From Mastigias papua (lineage: Eukaryota; Cnidaria; Scyphozoa; Rhizostomeae; Mastigiidae), in the NCBI GenBank assembly GCA_964019165.1, contig OZ025282.1:7051131-7115130 (forward strand): a stretch of DNA of 64,000 nt, read 5' to 3'. Position 1 is the first letter of the stretch; the number at the start of each line of letters is the position of its first letter. The notes under the pieces are model-generated. The model saw only the letters and a program-made list of their open reading frames with translations, did no database searches and had not been told where the DNA came from. Both the position numbers and the translations under genes were made by a program. Shown piece by piece: positions 1-15,368 of this stretch.

Positions 1-1198
1 ATATACATTGAGAATACTGGCGCTCATTTAGCATTGCAAATTGATATAATATCCACACAACACACTTGAAAACAGATAATGAATCCTGGCAGTACATTTA
101 ACTATATAAGGTACTGTCTTGATGATGGAATGGGTTTGCATATAAATTGAGAATGCTGGCGGTAAGGTAGAACTATAAATTTAGCGATGAAAGGTACTCT
201 AGTGTTCAAAGTTTAACACTTGCAGTTCATTCATTCAATTAAGAGGCCTTCAAAATGAAAAACAGTTACATTTCTAATTGGCACAGTCGCATGTCTATAA
301 AGTTGCATTACTCAAACTAAGTTTAACAGTTCTTCGTAACTTTATAACATTCCGTGTTTGATAAACCGTTGATTTAAAGAAATTATCACTTCAGAGTTTC
401 TCTTAAGTTATCAAATTCGTATAAATGAGAAATCACCAAAGCAAAGCTTAAGTTTGCACTGAATTCAAGGCGCCACTTTACTTGCTCTAGCTCATACATA
501 GAAGGTCGAAAACCTTTCGTTATAAACAAAGCATTGCATGTTGGTGATTTAAATATCACACCAAGTTCGGTATGGGCAAAGATAGACTATTTGTGATAGT
601 GAAGATCATCAAATGTTAATATTCTACTCACCTCAAGGTAAGCTATTAAAGGGCATACTTGTCAGCTGCCAGGACGGAGACAAGAACTCGTAAATCAATC
701 TCAAGTCAAGACGTCCTACAGGATGCAACCTTGTATCAATGAAATTCAATTAAAATTACTTAAGTTTCATCGTGCATGTCCTGAAAGCGATTCTTTCATT
801 CATTACAGAGATACATCAGTGATATCCAAGATGTGGTTCACGTCAAAAATCAGAACAACCTGGTCAGCAATGTCTACTGTTGATTACTGACACCTACAGA
901 TTTCACCTGATGGCAGCATAAAGTCGGATGAGCAGAATGTTTCACAGAATATCCTCCTTGTACGCTTGACTACCTCGATGGTTTACAGTAAAACAATTGA
1001 ATAGCGCGGAATAATGGAGGACGAAAGAAATCTTTTCGCGTGAGTTTTAAGCCCAGTTGGCGATTCAGGGGGTATTCTTTGAGCTATTATTGCGTAACTT
1101 AAAGAGAATCATTCTAGCACATCAATTGTTATGTTGCATTTCATTAATCACAAAACTGCGTCTTTTTTCAATTACATGTATTGACCTTTCCAAATCAA
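1..1198. other. AT-rich stretch, no gene seen
   Basis: I see no conserved peptide, RNA gene or clear repeat boundary here. The short open frames are the length expected by chance in AT-rich DNA. Confidence 0.4.
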
Positions 1199-1530
1199 TA
1201 CACTTTTTTATAAGAAGCCTAGCTCAAGGCCTAGTTCTAAAAGTTTCTTAATTTACAGAAAAAATTTTATTGGGAAAAAGAAGACAAAACGTGAAAAACT
1301 TTGTCTTTTGTTGTGCACCATAAGGCCTATCTGCTTGTCAACAAAGAAAACATATTGTAGTGGACACTTTCAAATCCGAGGGGGGAAAATGAGTTTCAGA
1401 ACATGTGAAAGATGGCACAGAATTTCCTAAAGTTTCTTAACTCTCTCCTTGTAGTTCTAAAAGTTACTTAAATTTTAAACTGTCTAGTACTAGGTTTCTT
1501 ATAAACTTATTTCCTATAAAACAACGTGTA
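1199..1530. mobile_element. MITE with ACAC..TTTTTTATAAG-type terminal inverted repeats (copy 1)
   Basis: The left end at 1199 reads tacacttttttataagaa. The right end at 1511-1530 reads ttcctataaaacaacgtgta, its imperfect reverse complement. The inner stretch with cctagctcaaggc near 1220 also occurs in reverse complement inside the related element ending near 25028. About 330 bp with no coding capacity, so a non-autonomous DNA transposon is the simplest reading. The superfamily is unknown. Confidence 0.5.
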
Positions 1531-4500
1531 GAACTACGAACTTTCGATTGCTCATTACTAAACAATATTTCTCATATCAATAGTCGTCTCAGAGTGTTCT
1601 CTTGTCTGAAATCTCCAGATAACTTCTCGAGCATGCAAGATCTTCTAAGAACGAGTTCACCGTAAAAGCACGACAGGGAACACGGATTACTTTGCTAATC
1701 GTGAATGGCTTATGCTACTGCCAAGACCTCTTCATAGTCAATTTACTACGTAACTTGATTGCCACACTAAAAACAATGATGACCCAGAGTTGCGAATTAC
1801 CCAATGAACTATCTGTCTTCTGATTGAATCAAACCCACCTCAACATTTAGGGAAAAGATCCAAGAACACAGCTCGCATAAATATATCTGCGTTATAAAGT
1901 AGAGATTAGGAAAACAATTAGGGAAAAGAGCCTGGGAAAAAGCTCACAAAATATGTCTACGTTAGAATCCTTTACCTCTGCATTCGAATTAGTCGGTTAT
2001 CTAGCATAATCTTACAGCCATTCTGATTCCTCTTTCTGGCATTCAGTTGCTAAAATGAGAAAATTTCTCATTGTCGCGAGAGTCACTAGCACTACTAGAA
2101 AGACCAATAACTTTCCCTCAGCTTAAATTGTCCAGTGCTAGCACCGGATACCCATCTGCTATTGGGTATTAGATTTCCAAGAACTGCAGAGATAGATTAT
2201 CCGACAGGAAAGGGTACTAGCTTTATTTTGATGTCATCATCATACCGTTGCAATGAAACCACACAATCCGCACGCGAAAGAAGTTTCCTGCTTATTAATT
2301 GCAAAATAGGACGAAAGCCTATTCCAAAGAATCATATAAGGAAAGAAATCTAGTATCAAATACACTAAATTGGTGTATTTTTCAATAGTCCAATAAAGCA
2401 TTATTGCAGAGTTTATCAATGCAATAAGAAATAGGACGAGCTAATTGCCACCAGTCATATTCACACCTGGAAGTTAAAAATGGGGCCAAATTGATCCAAA
2501 GAAGTTCTCTTTGTGATTCGAGAAAAACCCGACAGATTAATCACCACTATCTACTAGTAAGCAGAACTAGGTGGTCCTCCGTGACGTCACTGTCAAAAGT
2601 CAACAAAAGCGCTCATTTGCAAAAACACCAGTTTTATTGAAACGGGCAACAATAGTGAAGCAAGTGTAGGAAATGAGGTAAAATACATAGATGGACAATT
2701 CAGGGTTTATAATAGACAGCTTGGTCCTCCCCGACGATAGGATATTGAAAAATAAGAGGTTTAATTGGCAGATTTTTTAAACAAACAAGTTATACTGATT
2801 GCTAGATGGCAGCTTGAAAATCATTCTGTTCCTGAAGAGAATCAATTTTGAGAGATTTTTAAACCATATTTCTGATAAGAAGATGTTGGAAAAACAATCA
2901 AACAGTCATTTATATCATCAAAGGCCCTAAACGATCTGTCAGACAAGATTGCAAAATTAGATAAAATTCCACAAATTCATCATAGATATAGTTCACTGAT
3001 CAATTAGATTTGCACTTGAAAAATATGGCTTGTCAAAGTTTAACAACGGTTGACTGAAAACCGAATAAAAGATGTTCCTAAGTAGGTAACATCAAGTTCC
3101 TCCATACAAAAATTCTTAAATAGAATAGCCCAAGGGTCCTTCTTGTCTGCAGATCTCGTAACACTAATACGTTTCCAGAACGTAATACAGTTGGTAAAGC
3201 TTGCATATCATAGCATAGGGTAGCAATAGAAACCCGAGGCCTGAGTTAGTCTTAAATCCTGTTACAACATTTCACTGCTACGTAACGAAAACGAGGCTTA
3301 TACTTCTTTCAAAAAACGCAAATGTTTATACTTTCCTTTTGTCCAATATTATTTTTAGCAAGAAGGTTGCCAATGATTGTAGTGGTTTTATCTGTTTCCT
3401 ATGTTTTACATATAGTTTGTATTTTAGTGGAGGGGCCCTGGAAAATCAGCCTAAAAGCTGAAGGGTACCCCTGCCTAAATATCTGACATGAAATGAATAA
3501 CCAAACAACATTATGGACAACACGGAGCAGCCACAATTATCTTTTAGGTTATATCTATCTATCTGCACAGCAACTATTTCTTGCAACACATTTAGGCCAG
3601 ATGGCTAGTGCAGCAGTAGCTGTAATAAACATCTTCTGCGTACACTGAGCATTATCGGTCTCTGCTAGTAAATAGTGTATACATTAGAATCATACGAACC
3701 ACGACGACAGCAGCCAGAGTTTGCAAAAGATGGCTGCAGTTCAAACTGGCCATGAAACTTCCCTCTTGTGTCACATATTCACATTTATTCACTCACCGAC
3801 CTCTCACACTGAAAAGCAACTGAGTTTACCCTACAACCATTGCACCATAAATAGCTGAATGTAGATCAGCGACAACAGTAACACTAATGGCGGAGCTTAG
3901 CCCCATAAGTTCCACCACAAGCACTTCAGTTTAAGGGCAGATTCGACATTTGAGTGCTCAAGCAACATGAAAATACAAAAATCTTATATTCATCATATTT
4001 ATATAATAGTATGTTTTGCTCAAATATGCAAGCACTCCCCAGATTTAGAGTGGGTTTCATGAAAGTATTATTACTGCGAAAGTCTCCCAAATTTCACTTA
4101 CTAAGAAGCTCCAGGGATCCACGTTGCATTAACTCTACCAGGTCAAAATCCTAAATTGGTTGTCTACAATCACTGCCAAAAGTCCCTGAACTGAAAATGC
4201 ATTTAATTTGAGAAAATTGATATTCTGTTCAAAATTGAACGTCAATGATTCCTTGCCACCTTAAAACAATGTTGGAATAAAGGCTTAATTGCCTGGGTGC
4301 TATTTGTGAGCAAGTCGACTTGTCTGCTGTAGCAAGACATGTTTAACTTCAAGTTTTACCGAGGGAGAATGGGGGAGTCTACTCTACCTATTAAAAAGTA
4401 CTGTAAGTGCTCCAAAACATTTGGCAAGCAATGCAGGGTCCACAAGTGAAGTAACAAACCAAAATTACTACTTCAACAAGTGGAATCTTCTAAAGCGAGT

Positions 4501-5279
4501 TTACTTCACGACGCATCATATGGAGCATGGAAATACTTCCTCACCATGTACGTGGATGATGTCGCGACAGTAAAATGAAGATTTCTATTACTTAGAACTG
4601 CTGATACTCAAATTACTATGCAACAAACCTTGCTAAAATATTATCCCTCCTCTGACACAGCCTGATTAGGTAAAGAGTGTTACAGCATGCACTCCACTTG
4701 CTAAAAGAGCGGGACTTATACTATATCTCCTACCAGCATCACCCTCCAACCCAGTATTCACAAGGAGGCTGAGATTATTACATTATGATTGATTTCCTTT
4801 ATTGCTATAAATAAAATAACAGCATCTGTTATGGATGACTCAGTTCCTGGCACAACAAAAGTTCAATAGCACGCACAGCTTTGCAATGACTCCACCCAAA
4901 ATCAAACAATAGCTTTTACTGTATAGATTTATTTGGGACAGTAAGCCAGATTTCAACTACTGCAAGGCACAGCTTTGGGAAAGATGTAAAATAAGGACAA
5001 GAACGTTCTAGCCGTTTATGAGGGCAATATTAGCACAGCTCGAAAGAAGATAATTGACGTCCACAAATTAATGTTTGCCAAAAACAAAACACCCACCTGC
5101 CATCAGTAGTGGCAATCTTGGAAAAAATTACTGAAAGATTGAGGTGGTTAGCTACAAAAAACTGCTCCGTCGCAAACCAACATCTTATTAGGGTATAGCT
5201 AAGCTATTTCACTTAAAAGAAGATTCTATTCTTTGGAGTTGCTATTTCAATAGAAGAATCTTAGGCTATTGATTTCTTT
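1531..5279. other. AT-rich stretch, no gene recognised
   Basis: No conserved exon was recognised. Around 2135-2170 the string tacccatctgct resembles part of the SINE at 26215-26455, so a decayed SINE piece is possible. The 4650-5150 part looks slightly coding-like but is full of stops and I could not assign it. Confidence 0.35.
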
Positions 5280-5790
5280 TTCGGACATTGAAGTAGAGCC
5301 TGAAATCATGGAAAAGCTAGCACGTTTGTTGGAGAGCCTTTTACTTACCTCTCGCTAGTTTCAAAGTTTCCTAGTATTTGATCTCTAAAGCAACGAAAGG
5401 AGGGAGAAGTCTTCGGGTGTAGTTCTTGGAGACGAAACGGCTCCCTGCAAATTAGTTGATCATTCTGATCGATATTGCAAAGATCATAGTAGATACAGGA
5501 GTGAACAGATCTTTCGTAAAACCTGTTTACGTTCTTGAAAATCTCAATTCAATCGGATTCTCAAAACTGAATCGAAACATTCAGGCGTTTATACCGCAAG
5601 TATAAACGGTAAAACCGACAATTTTAGGTCAAGCTTATGTTTATTTGATTGGTTACTATGCACAAATTTTACTACAGCACTATTGTTGAGAAATTTCCTC
5701 GGATGAGTGATGATGATAACGCACGAAGGTTTGCATGCGCAATTGATCTTCTAAGCGAGGCAGGCGATAGAGAGGCAGCTGTCTATTGAC
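5280..5790 (+). pseudogene. Possible decayed retroelement piece with aspartic-protease-like motif
   Basis: One frame reads VDTGVNRSFVKPVYVLE from about 5490. This has the D-T-G followed by hydrophobic residues seen around the catalytic Asp of retropepsins. It stops after roughly 40 residues. Neighbouring short frames at about 5275 and 5690-5790 look biased towards coding but are in other frames. No RT or integrase motif is visible nearby. If real, this is a broken gag-pro remnant of an LTR or DIRS-like element; chance is a serious alternative. Confidence 0.22.
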
Positions 5791-8700
5791 GCGAGAGCTA
5801 GCTTTCCAAACAACTCCTTGAGAATAAGTTGATATCAAAACGAGCTGGCCTCCTATTAGTCAGAGCCACTTGCCAATGAGTTCTTTTTAACTCTTCGCAA
5901 CAAAAGGAGATTCTCACACTGGTGTAATTGGCAGTTGGCTCCCCAACAGGACTTTCTGCTGCTCTCCAATAGTATTCCCTGGTAAGTACGGATAGAAACG
6001 GGGCAGAGAAACCAGTTAGCAAATGTCATTAGAACACTGAATTTCCTATAAACATCATTACATTTGAAGTAGCTGATAGTAGCTCTCCTCCAAAATGATG
6101 AATGGTGTACAGACACAACGCAAGCAATTAGTATCATAAAGGAGTGGTCATAAGAAAAAGGTCGACGATTCAGTATTATGAGCGATTTAAAGTGAAACGA
6201 GAACTCAGATGATTCTCCCAGATAAGCTCCAAACTACAGTCACGCAAGCACGAGCGAAAGAATGTCGACGAAGCGTGATACTTACTGAAGTTCTAACGCA
6301 GCTAAAAACAATTCTAGCGCTTGTACGCTACAAAGCAGTTAATCATTGTTGAAACCACGCTTCAAAAAGGACCTTATACAATTATTTAGACGTTGATAGC
6401 ATCATTTGTTGCAGGGTTTGTTGTTGGAGAGAGAATGGAGCGGGTAAGAGAGAGAAAGATCATATGCAAAAGATCATACGAAAGAACTAGGAAAGGGTTA
6501 AAGAAAGCCTGCCCGCCGGCTTAATGACATGTAGAATTCGTAATACTATGTCTAGGTACCACAACAATCTTTCAGCAAAAATCTTATGTCCTACCAACGA
6601 GCGATTTCGTTTCCTTTAAGTCCTTCATATCATTTAGCACAATTTTACAACTAGCTGGAGGTATATTCTACACCTAGATCAGAATTCCACATGTTCTGAC
6701 TCGACAGAAATTAATGTTGACCAAGATAAACATCGAAGACTAACACTGTACTTTCCATTATCATTAATTGAATAAAATTACTAACATTGTATTAAACGAC
6801 AGAGAACTAAACGACAAGCGTATCTTTTCAATGACTCAAATAGCTCGAACAAACCTATAAAAATTAACCTATGGGTGTGTCTCTTCGTTGTAAAATCAGC
6901 TTGCTTTGAGCTTCTCTTACTTGTCAGTTCGACAATAATTAAATTAACACTATTCACAAAGCGCTATTAACATGAAATTGATGTTCATCTCTTGGAAGTA
7001 TCTCATCAGCAGTCTGAACATATTATTCATAGTTGAATACAAACACCCAAGTTTCTTCACAGAAACATTTGGCAATCAGGGAGAAAAGTGGAAATGACTC
7101 CGGCCTCCCTTTTATGCCCCGTCCTTTGTGGGAGGAATTTAGTTTTTGTGAAAGCATTACGTTGCGTATCTTGAGACTGGTGAGTAAACGGTAGATTTTG
7201 CAAACTGGGATTGCAACCGTATTTAGTTGAATGAAACCGCTCACCTTTTACCTACGGATAAACAACGGACTTTACTGATTGACCCTGAATTCATGCAACT
7301 TCCTAATGATTGCACAAACTATCTCACTAGTCTGCTGACCACATCCTATGCACCACACCCACCTGTAGCATATGTTCACGGATACAAGCTCCAGCACGAA
7401 AATGGGAAGGTGGAACTATCGACCCAACTATGTAACACCAGCATCAAATCCAAGCGTTGTTTCACATAAAGGAAATACGTATAACATGTCATCATAGTTA
7501 TTGGTGTATAAAAGGTTGGGACCTGGAAATAACAGACAGCTTAAAGAAGCCATCGCTCGAAGTAAGAACTTCCCTAAAAGTAAATGCAGCATAAATATGT
7601 AATTTTTTACTAAACTCTGCTCAAACTGAAAGCGACAAAGCACTGTTGCCTACCATTAATGTACTAAAATAGCTTATCCCATTTGGTAAGTACTACACAC
7701 TGTTTCTAAGAAAGGGCTCTCTCTTCACAAAAGATATGGCTCTGATACACTGCTATAGTTCAAAGCTAATTTTTCCAGCTTACTACCCAACTCTTTTACA
7801 ACATGTTCCCAGTACAGCAAATTACGTTTGCAGGGATAACTATAATAAATAAGATCATGAGGTGTCCAATTCCCTTTTCCCTATATGTAAAGTTACTGCA
7901 TCCGTGCTGTTTCCAGCCTACGTCAGTAGCGTAAATCAGCACTGCTATCCGTATATGCTAGTACTTACATGATACTACAAACAAATCTATTTAGCTCGTT
8001 TATCATTTTCTACTTCCTCCAGTATCCTTATCTCGCAGATTCATGCCATATTTGCTTCCTAATGATATTTTTATGCACAATTCTGCGATTAAAAATAGTG
8101 GAACTCAATTATGCTATCCATTATCTGGCACTTTCTATGTCGTCATTTCTCATCCTTTTCTCGACTGGCTCGACTATAAGGTGGCGTGATAGCTGCTCTA
8201 TGGCTGTAGTGGTGAACTACATTTGCACTAGCCATTGGATTCCTCTCGTCCTCATACGATGCTTATTCTAATGCAATCAAGAGCGATTCTCAAGTACAAT
8301 CAATGTCATGGCACCCAATCTGAATTTATCAACGGACTTTACCAACAAGGATAGCAGACAATCTCATTGCTATGCATGACATAGTAACAAAAGGAATCAA
8401 CCAATATGCCCTTTAAGCTATTATGGCGTCTTAAGCTGACCAATATCAGCTTTATTCATATCAAAACGCGCCTTTCTGCAGGCAAGCTCTGCGCATTTAC
8501 TGGAAGCGCTATTCTCTCAAGATTCTAAAGGCAGTCCCAAGCTGAGGAAAAAAACTCCTAGTAACATGAAACACAAATTTAATACTTCAGGTTAGTCGTC
8601 AAAAATGCACAGCTATGGCCTCTAGATAAGAACACAAGTTAGCAAACTTTTCGTATGCTAACGAGTAGATGTAATTGGTAAATGCACGCGAAAATCTTCA

Positions 8701-9838
8701 TAAAGAGAAAATCAATGGTTATAAGAGTGATGTGTGTATTTACTGAAGCCTCGTGTTTTCGACAACATTTTAACGCTAATAAGAATCGATGCATTATCAT
8801 GCATAGTTGATCAACTTTACAAGAGTCGAATATAAAAACACCCAGTTGAGAAAAACGTGCTTACCTCGCATATCAGTATTCCAACATGCAATGATACTTC
8901 TCAATTGTCCGGACTCGAATTATTGATTGTGTTTTGAGCCAAACTGAAAGTGTAGCGAATCTGTCTTTGTCGCCGTCGTAATACTGTCCACAAATCCAAC
9001 ACAACTACTGACGAAAATCAGCAAGCATGAAGGAAACTATTAAAAAGCTGATCATATCTGCGCGTGCGTCATGGCTCTATGGTAACAAAAACGTGCACCT
9101 TCGTTCCCAATACAAACGTCAACGGCTGTATACACACAATTCACTTTCTGGTATCTACCAAACGTCAAATCAAAACAGTCTCATTCCATTGTCAATTGAA
9201 TTCTAGACTGAGTATGCGTCCACCTGTCAATGACGAGATCTGCAATGGAAAGAAGTAAAAACCATTGAAGTGGTGTATTTGAGTTGTGTTTGCACCTGGT
9301 AATAACTTCTGCTGGCACTACAGAATTATTCTCTGGCACACTAGAATGCCAACAAATGTTTCTGCCCTTCGTGCCATGGTGCCAATAACTCCCTTTAATA
9401 TTCATTTCGTATTCAAGAAAATTCCAGGAATGCAAATCGTACTTAGCTGGCTTAAGGTCTTAGCTTGGTAAAATAAAAGTATACAACATGTTCACATTAA
9501 AAAAGTTGAATATAAGTAATAATCGAGGAGCTATAAGCTGCAGTTCAATGATTTGAATCCAGTGCAAAACATAGCGCATGTTAAATCGGTGATCATTTGT
9601 TCTAGTTACAATCATATGAGAGAAGAAATAAAAAATTCATCTACGCTAAGGGAGCAAAAGTATTGGCATACCCTGCTAAAATTGTGGTTGTCAGTGGTCA
9701 AAGGCCAATTCTTAAAACTTTACATAACTTAACTATAGGTATACAATACAATATAGGGGTCTCTTCAAACTTTAATTGAGAGAGGAAAATATTTCTTATA
9801 TACCCAATTTGAAATTGAAACGAAATTTTAAGGGAACG
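5791..9838. other. AT-rich stretch, no gene recognised
   Basis: Several open frames of 60-100 codons occur on both strands (for example 7227-7469 and 7969-8271), but none has a recognisable motif or matched splice-flanked exons. No long repeat array is present. Confidence 0.35.
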
Positions 9839-9980
9839 CTGGCCACGACGAGCAACATTGCAGATAAATCAGAAAGAATATCCAATTTTCATTTGTGTAT
9901 TGCCATCGACACATCCATTATATTAACATACCAGCTACATTGACATACCAGTTAATTATTGACACACCCTCTAGACCTAT

Positions 9981-10016
9981 ACAGAATGTTTCGGGATAGC
10001 CTATCCCACCTTCAGC
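9981..10016 (-). ncRNA. Degenerate hammerhead-like motif, family E left arm
   Basis: On the minus strand: CTGAAGG, one base, hairpin GGGATA-GGC-TATCCC, then GAAACATTC. The hammerhead core consensus is CTGANGA, so the last core A is G here and activity is unlikely. Stem II is perfect. No strong stem I pairing was found. Confidence 0.35.
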
Positions 10017-10157
10017 AAAACATTTACCTCTTTTTACATCTCCTTATTTAGGCATTTTCCGCCTGTTTACTTATATTGCCCGTTTTTGCCCTTCGCTTTC
10101 TGAATTTTATTGAACTACGGATTATTTAAAAGCCCCCACATTTTCCTGAATTAATTG

Positions 10158-10190
10158 CTGAAAATGGGATAAGCTATCCCGAAACGTTCT
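10158..10190 (+). ncRNA. Degenerate hammerhead-like motif, family E right arm
   Basis: CTGAAAA, one base, hairpin GGGATA-AGC-TATCCC, then GAAACGTTC. The core G8 position is A. The left arm keeps G8 and has lost A9, so a shared ancestor with an intact CTGAAGA core explains both copies. Confidence 0.35.
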
Positions 10191-10335
10191 GTATAGGTCT
10201 ATAAGACGTGTCAATAATTAACTTGTATGTCAATGTAGCTGGTATGTAAATATAATGGTTGTGTCGATGACAATACACAAATGAAAATTTGCTATTCTTT
10301 CTGATTTATCTGCAACGTTGCTCGTCGTGGCTATC

Positions 10336-12229
10336 ACTCTCAAATTTATACTAAAGCTGCACTTTCCAACTGATGTCTCTAAAATTTTAAGGATATTGAG
10401 ATTTATTGACAGAACTATAGTGTTGAAGGAGTGCTGTTAGTGTTCAACCAGTAAACACTGTCAGGTGGTATAGCAAATAAAAGCGAAATTTAACATGACA
10501 ATTACCATTTCAAGGAGAACATATTTAACGCCTAGCATTGGCAGTGACTTTTTTGGTAAATTAACTCTTGCCACTTGAATAAGAAGATGCTAGTTCATAG
10601 AGAAATTTTAGGTGAGTGATCTTTGGAGATTCTGCATTGACTTGAATTAAGCGTGCAGCATAACGGAAACAGCATCATTTTAAGACCTTCACAAGTATTT
10701 ACCACTCGTTTGGCTTTAGAAAACCCTTACATGAATAATTCCAAAAACTTTGCTTATGCGGTAACTGCAAGTGGCAAATTTCAAAACATAACAAGCCTAC
10801 TGCAATGCAAGTCTCACTTTAAACTGCTACAAGGACAAAGATCATGAATATTTCCACGGAGACACCCAACTCGACAACATTTTTTCTGCGGTCCTCAGGT
10901 TATGGCACATGAAAATCATCATTATTGTTATTCAAAATCATCCAGACCAAAGATCAGACTACCAGCTCTATCAAATAAAAAATCAGCTGCAAAAAGAGCA
11001 GCAAACTTATATTTCTAAATGCCTCACATACAGCACAAACATTGATAATGAAATTGATGATAAAAATTCATGCATTTCCGTTGTGTGGTGCCATCTTTCT
11101 CTATAACTAACAACCGATTCAAAATACTACTGATTAAATCAAAATACAAGAATGGTATCCAAGCACAAGCAGCAAGCAGCATTAAATCATTACCCGTTCA
11201 AAAAATATCTTCATAGCAAACGCGAATGCAATCAATGCTGCAAACCGTAAGGGAATTGACTGTTTCTATGGAAAACAGACACAATAGCTACTTCCTCGAA
11301 CAATCACAAGGACATTATGTCTTAACTAGCACATACGTCACTTTGAAGAACTATTAAAAAGACAAGATCTTGTCGTGACCGTGTGATACAACACATTAGG
11401 TAGAAGTTCTTAGCAAACAGGAAATCAAGCTTTGCACGTTGCTACTTGTTAACGTTTTACTCCTGAATACAATAGTTCTAATTGCCACAATCATGAAACA
11501 ACACTTTATTATAGTAAATCAAAGTATATTAGTGTACTAAATTACACTGTATACTCGCTACACTGTATTTTTCTGTGCTGTGTCCAGGTCTTCCTGGGAA
11601 ATGCGTGCGATGGCACTCGCACGCACTGGCACACTCCTGCTGACCTCAAAGGCATGCTTTTTATTACACAACTAAAAAGTGCAAAATGTATTAAGTAACA
11701 AACGATCAATTAACAGTTAACCCCCATATGCTTGCCTCAAAGAAAGTCATTTTATTGATGGTGCCCAGCATAGTCGCCAAATGCCCGAGGATCCCGTCAG
11801 GTCCATTTTGCCCCAACCCAACTGACCAATCATAATGCAAAATGGGCCTAGTCTTAGCATCTGCGGTCAGAATCCTGCATGATGATTGGCCAATCTGATT
11901 GGAAGAAAATAGAACTGACAGGGTTCTTAAACATTTGCCGGCTACGCTCAGTGCCACATATTTTTTGAGAACTAGACTATTAGACTCTTTGGACTTTTTA
12001 ATTACCTTCCTTTTGTTGAAAGAAAATTATAGAAATACTAATTTGCTTTGAATTTGAAGCAATTAATTGAGAGACAAGTGTTCCTATGGCACCGTTGCTC
12101 ATTAATGGCATTTTTGAGTAGAGAGCACCCCATAGTACTCCGCCACTCGACTTTCAATGCTTAGGGTTGTGACATGCCTCACACATATGATACTTTCTTT
12201 CCAAGAAGGCTTGATTAACGCACTGTTGT
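10336..12229. other. No gene recognised; contains a CCAAT-box cluster near 11.8-11.9 kb
   Basis: The 11750-11950 part is richer in GC than its surroundings. It has several CCAAT/ATTGG boxes, including ATGATTGGCCAATC. This resembles a promoter, but no exon was recognised next to it. Confidence 0.3.
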
Positions 12230-12400
12230 TAGTGATAACGTATAATATTGCATCTTATTGCATCCCATTGTTATCTAATGTATTGGGTAGTCTGTTGCTA
12301 CATTATATTGCATTGTCTTTCGCTACAGTACACTATGTTGCATCGTATTGTATCGTACTGTACTGTATCATATTGTATTGTGTTGTGTCGCAATGCTTTA
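12230..12400 (+). repeat. Degenerate pentanucleotide array, (TATTG/TATCG)n
   Basis: A run of five-base steps such as tattg, catcg, tatcg and tactg continues for about 170 bp. It has many substitutions but keeps its phase, so it is an old pentanucleotide microsatellite. Confidence 0.6.
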
Positions 12401-14802
<2,402 letters not shown>

Positions 14803-15101
14803 ATTGAAAGAACTTCATAGTCAGAGTACTCAACCCACTGGGTAGAACTACATTATTTCGTGTAACTGAATTAAAACCAAATAGGTGTTATAAGACATTC
14901 AGTACATAAAGTATTCTATTTCCATCGTGCCAACACTTATTTTCATTCCATTCAATTCCAGAAGTTATTCATTGCATTCCTGTTGTCTACTAATGTATAT
15001 AAGTACAGATATAACTCTTTTATGTTGTAGTATATATACGGATGAAACCGCAGGTCAAAATGCTGAAATTTCGTTACTATTCTCATAAACTTACATACAA
15101 G

Positions 15102-15235
<134 letters not shown>

Positions 15236-15295
15236 CACTCATGCGCTAAAATCTCTAGGAAGTTCTTAAGTATTTTAAATACCTAAATGAACTAC

Positions 15296-15368
15296 TTCAA
15301 CTCTTTAAACGTTTCAACCTTCTTCAATACTGTAGAAGGCGAAGATAGAAACGATTAAAGAGTTGAAA
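15296..15368. repeat. Short palindrome of two decayed hammerhead-like ends (family F)
   Basis: The left arm at 15296-15326, read on the minus strand, has tgaagaaggttgaaacg followed by tttaaagagttg. The right arm at 15334-15368, read on the plus strand, has gaaacgattaaagagttg. The arms are imperfect inverted copies 7 bp apart. The CTGANGA box has lost its first C and stem II is eroded, so this is a relic. Confidence 0.4.

Larger units (their letters stand above)
9839..10335. mobile_element. Long inverted repeat element (family E) with hammerhead-like motif in each arm
   Basis: About 170 bp at 9839-10010 recurs in reverse complement at about 10165-10335 with few differences, around a centre of about 150 bp. 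Both arms run from a cacgacgagcaac end to a strong GGGATA/TATCCC hairpin followed by GAAAC. The layout resembles a pair of inverted PLE terminal repeats. There is no coding sequence. A foldback MITE is the alternative. Confidence 0.6.

Noticed and set aside
5410..5460. gagacgaaacggctc resembling a hammerhead GAAAC region
   Set aside because: No CTGANGA box at the needed distance and no stem II.
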